A DNA stretch of 6,082 nt from Bacteroidales bacterium UBA4295 (lineage in GTDB: Bacteria > Bacteroidota > Bacteroidia > Bacteroidales > Paludibacteraceae): NCBI GenBank assembly GCA_002395805.1, contig DGVB01000030.1:452-6533 (forward strand). Reading direction: 5' to 3'. Within the stretch, counting starts at the first letter, position 1; each line of letters begins with the position of its first letter. The notes below the pieces were generated by a model, which did not search any database, had not been told where the DNA came from, and saw only the letters and a list, made by a program, of their open reading frames with translations. Below, piece after piece: positions 1 to 6,082 of this stretch. A program made the position numbers and the translations under genes.

Positions 1-2814
1 TGCTGCTGGACGGAGGGTCCGAGTACGGTGAAGGTGCTCAAACGGCAGCGTAACCGTTGGGGGCGCGGACTGATCCAGCATATGTGGAAACACCGGTATA
101 TGCTGTTCAATCCCAAATACAAGACGCTGGGCATGGTGACGCTGCCATACACCTTAATCTTTGAGTTTTTAGCACCGATCATCGAGGGGCTGGGACTCAT
201 CGTGATGGCATTCCTGATCTTCACGAACGGTATTAACTGGGCGGCTTTCTGGATTTTGATGGCAGCGGTGTACGGTTTCTCGATGGTGCTATCCAGTTTT
301 GTTATTTTCTATGACTACCTGTGCGGTGGTTCCTACACGAAATCCACCGGATATTTCAAGTTGCTGTTAGCCGCTCTGTTTGAGCCTATCATATACCACC
401 CGATGATCGTCGTTTTCTCGCTGCAAGGTTATTGGAAATTCCTGACTAACCAGCGTGCTGTATGGGGTGAAATGACACGAACGGGAACCAAGAAAAAAGC
501 GGCAGCCATAGCGTTGCTGTGCTTGCTCCCAACCGGTATATGGGCGCAGAGCAGCCTGAAAGAGCGTGTGGTAGAAGGAAAGAACACCATCCATCAAAAA
601 GCAGAGGACGTACACGCCAAGTTACCGAAGCACCTGACGATGAGTCTGGCTCAGTACGCCGACACCATCAAATGGCTGATGGATAACAAGGAATGGGAGC
701 GAGCGAAGAAATTCATTGACGCCGCCGATCCAGAATGGGGTTACACCGCCGATATGCGTTACCTGAACGGCCGGTATTACCACCATATAGGGCGTCCTGA
801 CGAGGCCCGTATGCATCTGCTCCACGCGCTCGAAGAGGACAACTCGCGTACAGAGGCGCTGGACCTGCTGGTAAAAATAGAACAGGATGAAGGCAACTAC
901 GCCACCGCCATCGTTCATGTGAACGATCTGTTGGCATTCAGTCCGTACAACATCTACCTGTGGAGGAAGAAGATCGAGCTCTACCGTCAAAGCGGCAACG
1001 ACTATGAGGCCGACCGTCTGCTGGGCCGTCTGGCAGAGATCTACCCCGAGAACGAGCAAGTGCGCAAGGACGTAGCCTACCGTCAGGAGTTGAAAGCGAA
1101 CGCTGCGCGCAAACAGGGCAACGAAGAGGAGGTTCAGAAACAGATGCAGTCGCTGATAGCGAACAACCCCGCCAAACAGCCCGGTTATTACCTGGACCTC
1201 GCCGCTTCTCTCCTCCGAGAGGGCAAACGTCGCGAAGCGGAGGAAGTGTGTGCGCGCGGTGTACAGAACACCCGCGGTAACAGAGCTCTGATCCGCAAGC
1301 GTGTATCCATCATGAGCGAGGAGGCTCGCTACCAAGAGGCAGAAGGATACCTACGCGACTGCATACGGATGTACAAAGCCAATGATTTAGAGCCGCTATT
1401 AGAGGGTCTCCAGCGCGAGGCGGCAGAAGCAGCAGACGCCAACGATGCTTACACCCGCTACCGCCATCTGTATGGAAGACAGCAAGACTCGACCTCACTG
1501 GAATGGCTCATCCGGACCTCTATGCAAAGAGGTTATTGGGACGATGCGCAGTACTATATCAGCGAGGCGCGTAAACGTGATGGCGACACGCCGGAGTTGT
1601 TAGCTAAAGCGCAGTTGACGGAACAACGTCTGGGTAATGAGAGGGCAGCGAACCGACTGCTGGAGCAGCGTTTTGCAGCCGATCCCAACGACGCCGATGT
1701 ACGCGAAGAGATCGCGGAGAAGCGCCTGCGTGAGGGAACAGACCTGATGGCTGAGGAACAATGGGTTCAAGCCCTGCCGCTCTTGGAGCAGGCGGACACG
1801 CTGACGACCGACACGACGCTGCAGGAGACTATACGGCGCAGAATAACCGCCTGCCGCGCCAATATACCGGACACGAGTGCCGTAAGCGATTCGCTCGCTA
1901 TGATGGATTACATGGAGCGTTCGGTCTATTATGAGAAACGGAAGAACTACGACAGCGCGTATGTGAACCTGATGCGGTATGTCCCTTCTCCCAATGAAGC
2001 CGTTTATGTGCGGCGTCACGGCTATCTGCTACACAGCAGGACAATGAAAAACAGCCTGCTATTCGAATACCAATATTCACGTAGAAGCAGTGTGGATCAA
2101 TGGAGTCACAACGCCTATGCCACTTACAGCCACGCGTGGAAGAAAGATGTTCTGGAAGTCTCGCTTGCCTATGCCGGCCGCGAGAGCGGTCAATGGACTG
2201 AGTCTGACGTGAACGGCAATGACTCAACGGTCTATTCAGAAGGCGGAAGCGGTGTGCAGATAGGTGCAGGATACAGCCACTCCTTCCATTGGGGCGAGAT
2301 AGCTGTGCAGGGCTCATGGGCATCGAAGTTCCTGCCGAAAGGAGCCGCCAAAATAGCCCTGACGGAAAATCTGCCGATGGACTGGACATTGACCGAGAGG
2401 CTGTCCTGGCGGTATATAGCCGACACGAATCCCTATCATCTATGGGGTCTGGGACTGACGGCAGGATGGACGGTAGGCCAGTTCTTCCTCTCGCCCTCAC
2501 TGGACGCATATCTATTGAAAAAGAACGTGTATTTCAACGGAGGTTTCAAATGCCAGTTCTTCCCATTAGACGGGGACCGGAGCCATGTGTTTGCCGCAGT
2601 AGGCGCCGGAAATGCACCGGAGGTCTCGCTGTTAGACGGTTCTATGCCTGTGCGTTTCGCTCATATCAACACCAACGTGAGTGCCGGAGGATATTACGTG
2701 ATCAACGGCCATCTGGGATTAGCAGGCAGCCTGTCCTGGTACGTCATCGGGAGCAACAACCGGACCGTACGTAACTATATTTATTTGAATATATCCATGG
2801 ATATCAAGTTCTGA
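1..2814 (+). CDS. Glycosyltransferase family 2 C-terminus fused to TPR region and YaiO-type outer-membrane barrel (5' partial)
   Basis: The reading frame is open from base 1, so the true start lies upstream. The GTG at 28 falls inside a conserved motif and is not the start. Residues here count from that GTG. The first codons give TEGP followed by QRNRW (nt 46-60), the TE(x)P...QxxRW signature of processive GT2 enzymes such as PgaC, NodC or cellulose synthase. The catalytic aspartates are off the window. Hydrophobic segments follow at about 36-66, 71-97 and 110-136, then a typical GT2 tail, WGEMTR (146-151). A lysine-led hydrophobic stretch ending WAQ (155-174) resembles a signal peptide. Residues 200-610 are helical TPR-like repeats, for example 250-270, 290-310 and 570-590. 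Residues 675-928 alternate like beta strands and end in a terminal Phe, as outer-membrane barrels do; YaiO type is the best fit. The inferred role is synthesis and export of an exopolysaccharide of unknown sugar. GT2 and TPR-barrel assignments are strong; the YaiO label is less certain. Confidence 0.85.
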   Translation, partial: CCWTEGPSTVKVLKRQRNRWGRGLIQHMWKHRYMLFNPKYKTLGMVTLPYTLIFEFLAPIIEGLGLIVMAFLIFTNGINWAAFWILMAAVYGFSMVLSSFVIFYDYLCGGSYTKSTGYFKLLLAALFEPIIYHPMIVVFSLQGYWKFLTNQRAVWGEMTRTGTKKKAAAIALLCLLPTGIWAQSSLKERVVEGKNTIHQKAEDVHAKLPKHLTMSLAQYADTIKWLMDNKEWERAKKFIDAADPEWGYTADMRYLNGRYYHHIGRPDEARMHLLHALEEDNSRTEALDLLVKIEQDEGNYATAIVHVNDLLAFSPYNIYLWRKKIELYRQSGNDYEADRLLGRLAEIYPENEQVRKDVAYRQELKANAARKQGNEEEVQKQMQSLIANNPAKQPGYYLDLAASLLREGKRREAEEVCARGVQNTRGNRALIRKRVSIMSEEARYQEAEGYLRDCIRMYKANDLEPLLEGLQREAAEAADANDAYTRYRHLYGRQQDSTSLEWLIRTSMQRGYWDDAQYYISEARKRDGDTPELLAKAQLTEQRLGNERAANRLLEQRFAADPNDADVREEIAEKRLREGTDLMAEEQWVQALPLLEQADTLTTDTTLQETIRRRITACRANIPDTSAVSDSLAMMDYMERSVYYEKRKNYDSAYVNLMRYVPSPNEAVYVRRHGYLLHSRTMKNSLLFEYQYSRRSSVDQWSHNAYATYSHAWKKDVLEVSLAYAGRESGQWTESDVNGNDSTVYSEGGSGVQIGAGYSHSFHWGEIAVQGSWASKFLPKGAAKIALTENLPMDWTLTERLSWRYIADTNPYHLWGLGLTAGWTVGQFFLSPSLDAYLLKKNVYFNGGFKCQFFPLDGDRSHVFAAVGAGNAPEVSLLDGSMPVRFAHINTNVSAGGYYVINGHLGLAGSLSWYVIGSNNRTVRNYIYLNISMDIKF
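472..546 (+). other. Internal signal-peptide-like segment at the GT2/TPR-barrel junction
   Basis: Starting at Met149 of the fusion, the segment has positive residues (R151, K155-K157), a hydrophobic core (residues 158-168) and a possible signal peptidase I site after Ala173 (GIWA before QSS, cut near nt 546/547). It looks like the start of a free-standing exported TPR-barrel protein that has become internal. In the fusion it would act as one more membrane helix with the lysines inside, placing the TPR region in the periplasm. If cleaved, it would release the TPR-barrel from the synthase. The same ATG could also serve as an internal start giving a 780-residue protein, but the G-rich run at 464-470 is too close to it to act as a normal ribosome binding site. 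Cleavage and internal initiation are both inferences. Confidence 0.55.
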
Positions 2815-3338
2815 TGAACAAAGGGAGGATTAACATAATAGGAATCTTACTACTGGCGGTGCTCTTGGCGGGCTGTAGGAAAGAGATAGGTCCGACGAAT
2901 GTGCGGGTGAAAGATCCCGTACGGCACTATATCCCTATCTTACAGGGCGATGAACTACAAATGATGTGGCGGCTGTACAACGATGGTCCCAATCCACTGA
3001 TCATCAGCGACATACAGCCTGCATGCAGTAGCATCAGCCTCATCAGCGAGCAACCGTCTCTGGTTCCAGTCGGAGACAGTGCATTGATGGTTTTTGTCTT
3101 TCGCAGCGATGAGAACATCAATCTGGCCAAACACACCATCCGTGTCTTCGGTAACATTGTACCGGAAGGCGTAGCGGAGATGCAGTTCGACGTGAGTGTC
3201 GTGCGCCCGACGCCTAATCATACGGATTTTGAAGAAAGGCTACTGAAGAAACTCAATGAACCCGCTATGTTCCAAGGCAATACAAGGCGGAACAATTATA
3301 CGACGGACACTATAACACATAGATATTTTGAATACTAA
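2814..3338 (+). CDS. DUF1573-like lipoprotein
   Basis: This is a 174-residue lipoprotein. A basic N-terminus and hydrophobic stretch lead to the lipobox LLAGC, with Cys21 as the predicted lipidated residue; the next residues, RKE, do not match the inner-membrane Asp+2 retention signal. Residues 48-116 resemble the DUF1573/ASH Ig-like fold: WRLYNDG, NPLIISDIQPAC, a PVGD turn, a beta strand MVFVF, and HTIRVFGNI. In typical DUF1573 proteins the first part ends in Cys-Gly-Cys; here it is Cys71-Ser-Ser, so the second Cys is missing. The last 40 or so residues are polar and unassigned. The start ATG overlaps the stop of the fusion gene (TGATG), so the two are very likely translationally coupled and work together, perhaps as an accessory of polysaccharide export. 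No biochemical role is established for this domain in such a setting. The lipoprotein call is firm; the domain call is moderate. Confidence 0.8.
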   Translation: MNKGRINIIGILLLAVLLAGCRKEIGPTNVRVKDPVRHYIPILQGDELQMMWRLYNDGPNPLIISDIQPACSSISLISEQPSLVPVGDSALMVFVFRSDENINLAKHTIRVFGNIVPEGVAEMQFDVSVVRPTPNHTDFEERLLKKLNEPAMFQGNTRRNNYTTDTITHRYFEY

Positions 3339-4504
3339 TCATGTCTGCGGATGAGCAGCAGGCTGATGACGAGCATAGCAGGGAAGACAGAGGCAGCAAG
3401 GATACCTGTCCGGATACTGTTTTCCGCGGAGCGGGTAGCGATACCGACCAAGGAAGGTCCGAGCGTGCCACCCATATCTCCGGCCAACGCGAGTAGGGCA
3501 AAGAGGGCTGTTCCGCCTTTGGGTATCCGCGCCGAGGTAAGACTGATAGAACCGGGCCACATGATCCCTACCGCCAGACCGCTGATCATACATCCCGCGA
3601 AACTGGCGACAGGGTTTGAGGAGAGCGAAGCGAGGAGATAAGCGAAGAAACAGAGTACCCCCGCTCCTGTCATGTATGCAGCAAGATTGGTATGCTGACC
3701 TTTCTTGCCATACCATAACCGCCCTATTCCCATGCAGACAGCGAAGCCGCAGGGTCCAGCCAGATCGCCTATAGCTTTGTCAACGCCCAGGGAAGCTTCT
3801 GCAAAAGCGGATGTCCATTGCGCCATCGTGCTCTCAGAAGCTCCGGCAGCGACCATGAGGATCAGGAAGAGCCAGAACCTGCCGTTCTTCAGCAAAGCGG
3901 TCATGCTCATCCCCTCCGCATCCGGCACGATAGGGGCTATCGGACAAATAGAGAAGTTATAGATATTATACAAAGGCACGAGCGCCCACAGGAAAGTCAG
4001 ATACCTCCAGTTGGATAGGCCGAAGAGATAGAAAAAAAGCGTAGAACCCAATATCACGGCGACAGCGCCCCAGCAATAGAAGGAATGCAAGAGGCTCATC
4101 ATACCCTCTTTGTTCTCAAAGGGGCAAGCCTCGATAATCGGGCTGCAGAGGACCTCTATGAGACCGCTGCCAACGGCATACACGGTCACGCAAACAAGGA
4201 TACCGATGAGCGGGTTAGAGAAGAGTTGCGGAAGGAAAGCGAGACCTATCAGACCCAGAGCGGATGTTATCTCCGAGATAATAATACTCCGGCGATAGTC
4301 CAGTTTTTTAAACTTGGCACACAGAAAATCCGTTATGAGCTGTACGATATAAAAGACAGCCGGGATATAGGCAAGCATGGCAATAGGAATGTCGTACTCG
4401 CGGTAGAACACCATAAATAGAAGCGGCGGAAAATTGGCAACTATCGCTTGCGTGACAAAACCAAGATAGCAAGCTACTTTCGTTTTGTTATAGTCATTTA
4501 TCAT
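3335..4504 (-). CDS. MFS transporter, 12 predicted membrane helices
   Basis: This 389-residue protein is hydrophobic throughout and of normal length for a 12-helix major facilitator. The loop between helices 2 and 3 carries a degenerate MFS motif A (ITDFLCAKFKKLDYRRS, residues 57-73), with the Asp and the basic RR. The equivalent loop of the second half shows GRLWYGKKG (261-269). Other landmarks are HSFYCWGA (140-147) in the N-terminal half and a glycine-rich AGDMGGTLGP (341-350) near helix 11. A longer cytoplasmic loop at about 186-205 separates the halves. The overall look, with HSFYxxGA, resembles sugar-type (FucP-like) symporters of gut bacteria, but substrate cannot be read from the sequence. 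The ATG at 4504 is the first in-frame start and lies about 40 bases downstream of a good promoter. Its stop overlaps the convergent DUF1573-like gene by 4 bases. It probably forms a single-gene transcript. Confidence 0.9.
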   Translation of the reverse strand: MINDYNKTKVACYLGFVTQAIVANFPPLLFMVFYREYDIPIAMLAYIPAVFYIVQLITDFLCAKFKKLDYRRSIIISEITSALGLIGLAFLPQLFSNPLIGILVCVTVYAVGSGLIEVLCSPIIEACPFENKEGMMSLLHSFYCWGAVAVILGSTLFFYLFGLSNWRYLTFLWALVPLYNIYNFSICPIAPIVPDAEGMSMTALLKNGRFWLFLILMVAAGASESTMAQWTSAFAEASLGVDKAIGDLAGPCGFAVCMGIGRLWYGKKGQHTNLAAYMTGAGVLCFFAYLLASLSSNPVASFAGCMISGLAVGIMWPGSISLTSARIPKGGTALFALLALAGDMGGTLGPSLVGIATRSAENSIRTGILAASVFPAMLVISLLLIRRHD

Positions 4505-4544
4505 AATATGAACAATATTTTAACATTAAAAACAAAAAGGAGTG

Positions 4545-4575
4545 CAAAGGTAGTAATTTTTTTACAAACATGCAA
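4545..4575 (-). promoter_or_regulatory. Bacteroidota-type promoter for the MFS gene
   Basis: On the minus strand there is an exact TAnnTTTG -7 element, TACCTTTG (4552 down to 4545), with a TTG -33 element at 4575-4573 and a 20-base spacer. An A7 run lies in the spacer. Transcription would start near 4535-4540, leaving a leader of roughly 35 bases before the ATG at 4504. No Shine-Dalgarno sequence is evident next to the start, which is usual for this phylum. The motif match is directly visible; activity is inferred. Confidence 0.7.
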
Positions 4576-4592
4576 GTAATTGAGAGTATTTA

Positions 4593-4611
4593 ATTTGGGA
4601 CAAGCCCAAAT
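4593..4611. promoter_or_regulatory. Inverted repeat ATTTGGG-N5-CCCAAAT, candidate operator
   Basis: This is a perfect 7-base inverted repeat with the 5-base centre ACAAG. It is centred at 4602, almost midway between the -33 elements of the two divergent promoters (4573-4575 and 4626-4629). It lies upstream of both promoters and in neither transcript, so a role as a dimeric regulator's binding site fits better than an RNA hairpin. The regulator is not in the window, and the site is short enough to be chance in AT-rich DNA. Confidence 0.4.
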
Positions 4612-4620
4612 AAATGGATG

Positions 4621-4645
4621 TTTTTTTTGCATAATATAAAAAAAA
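4621..4645. repeat. T8-N9-A8 homopolymer inverted repeat inside the promoter
   Basis: Eight T (4621-4628) and eight A (4638-4645) flank the nine bases GCATAATAT. The T run ends in the -33 element, and the A run lies wholly in the spacer between -33 and -7. Such tracts bend DNA and can act like an UP-type element. A length change in the A run would alter promoter spacing. It lies upstream of the expected transcription start, so it is not a terminator for the downstream gene. Confidence 0.5.
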
Positions 4646-4657
4646 GCAGTAATTTTG
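4626..4657 (+). promoter_or_regulatory. Bacteroidota-type promoter for the large lipoprotein gene
   Basis: There is a TTTG -33 element (4626-4629), a 20-base spacer and an exact TAnnTTTG -7 element, TAATTTTG (4650-4657). An A8 run lies in the spacer, and a T8 run overlaps the -33 element. Transcription would start near 4661-4666, giving a leader of only about 20 AT-rich bases before the ATG at 4685, with no Shine-Dalgarno sequence. The element is the best match in the gap on this strand. Confidence 0.75.
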
Positions 4658-4684
4658 CAGCAAATTTACGCATAACTAATATAT

Positions 4685-6043
4685 ATGAATACTAAACAGA
4701 TTATTTTTTCACTATTTTCCTTAGCACTGCTGCTGACAGCATGCGAGAAGGGCGAAGACAAAGCGCAGGTACGTCCTGCCAAACAAGCTAATTTTGTTAT
4801 CTACTCGGGTCACCATACCCATGTAAGTACTTTTGAAAATGGCGCCAAAGCTCCGGCGAGAGTAAAGAAAGCGCAATTCAGTTATTATAAGGTTCAGGAC
4901 GGCAACGTGCCTGCAGAATACCGTGATTTTATCCCGGCAGCTATAACGCAGGAAGAGCGTACCTACGTGCTGGACTATATCCGTCAGCACCCGAACGAGC
5001 ATCGTGCAGAATGGGACCACTCCGCCTATTTCCTGCAAAACATCGGTTCATCGTACGCCTATTATTCGGGCTCGACGTTGGTGGATATGAACGGCGCATG
5101 GCATGGTGTGACAGGTGGTAACCACATGGATTATCTGGTTATTAACAACGAGCATATCAACGACTACAACGCCGCTTGGGGTCCGGACGCATTGTGCGTT
5201 AACCTGCCTTTTGCCGACCCGACCTACCATGACAGCTGGGGCGACAAAGACAACACCAAACACGACGCATGGACGCTTTATCAGATCCCGGGCTACGGCT
5301 ACTACCTCTGTTTTGACTACCGCACGGCAAAAAACAGCGGCGAGTATTATGATGGCGATGGTGTTTATAACGACTGGGTGATCAAACTGACTCCTGCAGA
5401 CGGCAAGAGCGAAGAGGTAGTTCCTACCGATCCGATTGTTATCCCCATTGAGCAAACCGGATCTGAAGACGGACATGTAGAAGTGAACCTGAGCATCAAC
5501 GCAGAGAAAGAGGAGGGCGACTACATTTCCTCCAAATTGTCAATCCACGTGCGTGACACAACGGATGTAGAGGTGTTCCTGCCTATCGGTGTAGAGTATT
5601 ACTGCGACCGCGACGATATGAATATCGTCTTGAGCAACCCGCAGGGCGTTTACCAATACAACGACTACGTACAATATGTTTCCATGGAAGTAGCAGGACA
5701 GACTATCACCATGACTGTTCGTTTTGAGGAGGAAGGTATCCGTATCTCAACGCAGGGCATCAATGCAGAAGTGCTGAAATACTGCCGCGAGACTTATCTG
5801 GATGGTATCACATTCGAGATCTGGAACTATTACCACGATGCCAACCGCGAAGAGATACATGGATGGCTGGATCATTCCACGGTCAGCTTCACTGTCAACC
5901 CGGGATATTATGTGAATGCGTTCGGTCCTTTGGAGCACGATGAGACAACCGAGCCGAACCCGCTGGATTGCACCGTCACTCCGCCGGCAGGATGGGTTCG
6001 TGACAACACAGACCTATTCTCTAGGATCTACCGTATAGATTAA
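4685..6043 (+). CDS. Lipoprotein of unknown function, 452 aa
   Basis: The N-terminus is a lipoprotein signal with lipobox LLTAC, giving a predicted lipidated Cys20. The following EKGEDK is rich in charged residues, loosely like the Bacteroidota surface-export signal, so display on the cell surface is plausible but not proven. The mature protein is acidic and aromatic-rich. Residues 138-235 form a compact-looking region with GGNHMDYLVIN, a DxxY/W-rich stretch, YYLCFDYR and YYDGDGVYNDWVIKL. The last motif recalls the Asp/Asn-rich DxDYND end of DUF4114/LruC-type domains, where it may bind calcium, but the match is local only. A Pro/Thr-rich linker (244-258) leads to a second beta-rich region (263-412) with strand-like alternation. 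The ATG at 4685 is the first start after the promoter, and its signal peptide starts at once. The gene has its own promoter and is divergent from the MFS gene. I do not recognise the family and assign no function. Confidence 0.85.
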   Translation: MNTKQIIFSLFSLALLLTACEKGEDKAQVRPAKQANFVIYSGHHTHVSTFENGAKAPARVKKAQFSYYKVQDGNVPAEYRDFIPAAITQEERTYVLDYIRQHPNEHRAEWDHSAYFLQNIGSSYAYYSGSTLVDMNGAWHGVTGGNHMDYLVINNEHINDYNAAWGPDALCVNLPFADPTYHDSWGDKDNTKHDAWTLYQIPGYGYYLCFDYRTAKNSGEYYDGDGVYNDWVIKLTPADGKSEEVVPTDPIVIPIEQTGSEDGHVEVNLSINAEKEEGDYISSKLSIHVRDTTDVEVFLPIGVEYYCDRDDMNIVLSNPQGVYQYNDYVQYVSMEVAGQTITMTVRFEEEGIRISTQGINAEVLKYCRETYLDGITFEIWNYYHDANREEIHGWLDHSTVSFTVNPGYYVNAFGPLEHDETTEPNPLDCTVTPPAGWVRDNTDLFSRIYRID

Positions 6044-6082
6044 TGAAAAAGCGTCCTTCTGAAATGAACCCCGAAAGTTAGA

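Noticed and set aside
28..30. GTG as the start codon of the first gene
   Set aside because: The same frame is open to base 1, and the codons before it encode the conserved TEGP motif of GT2 enzymes, so the gene starts upstream of the window.
493..499. A AAA AAG-type slippery site for programmed frameshifting
   Set aside because: The zero-frame codons are AAA AAA GCG, so the heptamer is not in the phase needed for a -1 shift, and no pseudoknot or stem is obvious downstream.
622..1335. A 237-codon open frame on the minus strand within the TPR region
   Set aside because: It lies opposite a well-supported coding region, shows no recognisable domain and has no promoter; other minus-strand frames across 367-2509 are alike.
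2289..2774. A 161-codon plus-strand frame in another phase inside the barrel region
   Set aside because: The barrel frame has clear beta-strand alternation and a terminal Phe; the alternative product is Arg/Ser-rich with no domain.
4085..4420. A 111-codon plus-strand frame opposite the MFS gene
   Set aside because: The minus strand encodes a convincing 12-helix transporter here; the plus product has no recognisable features.
6043..6081. Short frame starting in a TAATG overlap with the lipoprotein stop (MKKRPSEMNPES)
   Set aside because: It ends after 12 codons. The overlap resembles coupling, but such a short product cannot be supported; the remaining bases show no terminator or other signal.

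Overview
The window reads as a stretch of a Bacteroidota chromosome, most likely Bacteroidales. The evidence is two exact copies of the Bacteroidota -7 promoter motif TAnnTTTG, each with a TTG-type -33 element 20 bases upstream; two lipoproteins with clear lipoboxes; a DUF1573-like protein; and no useful Shine-Dalgarno sequences. Coding regions look to be near 50% GC by eye, while the one real intergenic gap is very AT-rich. I cannot name a species.

Layout. Positions 1-2814 (+) hold the 3' part of a large gene that enters from the left. It encodes the end of a processive family-2 glycosyltransferase, fused in frame through a signal-peptide-like segment to a long TPR region and a C-terminal outer-membrane beta-barrel of YaiO type. 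Positions 2814-3338 (+) hold a small DUF1573-like lipoprotein whose start overlaps the previous stop (TGATG). Positions 4504-3335 (-) hold a 12-helix MFS transporter that converges on the lipoprotein gene and overlaps its end by 4 bases. Positions 4505-4684 are a 180-base divergent promoter region. Positions 4685-6043 (+) hold a 452-residue lipoprotein of unknown function. The last 39 bases hold no convincing gene.

How the genes fit together. The first two genes form the tail of one operon. It probably makes and exports an exopolysaccharide: the synthase sits in the inner membrane, the TPR region would cross the periplasm, and the barrel would be the outer-membrane exit, as PgaA does for PgaC in the E. 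coli PNAG system. Here synthase and TPR-barrel are one open reading frame, which is the most interesting feature of the window. The MFS transporter and the large lipoprotein share a divergent promoter region that is almost mirror-symmetric around a 7-base inverted repeat, so they may be co-regulated. I see no functional link from them to the polysaccharide genes. I found no RNA genes, mobile elements, CRISPR arrays or clear terminators.
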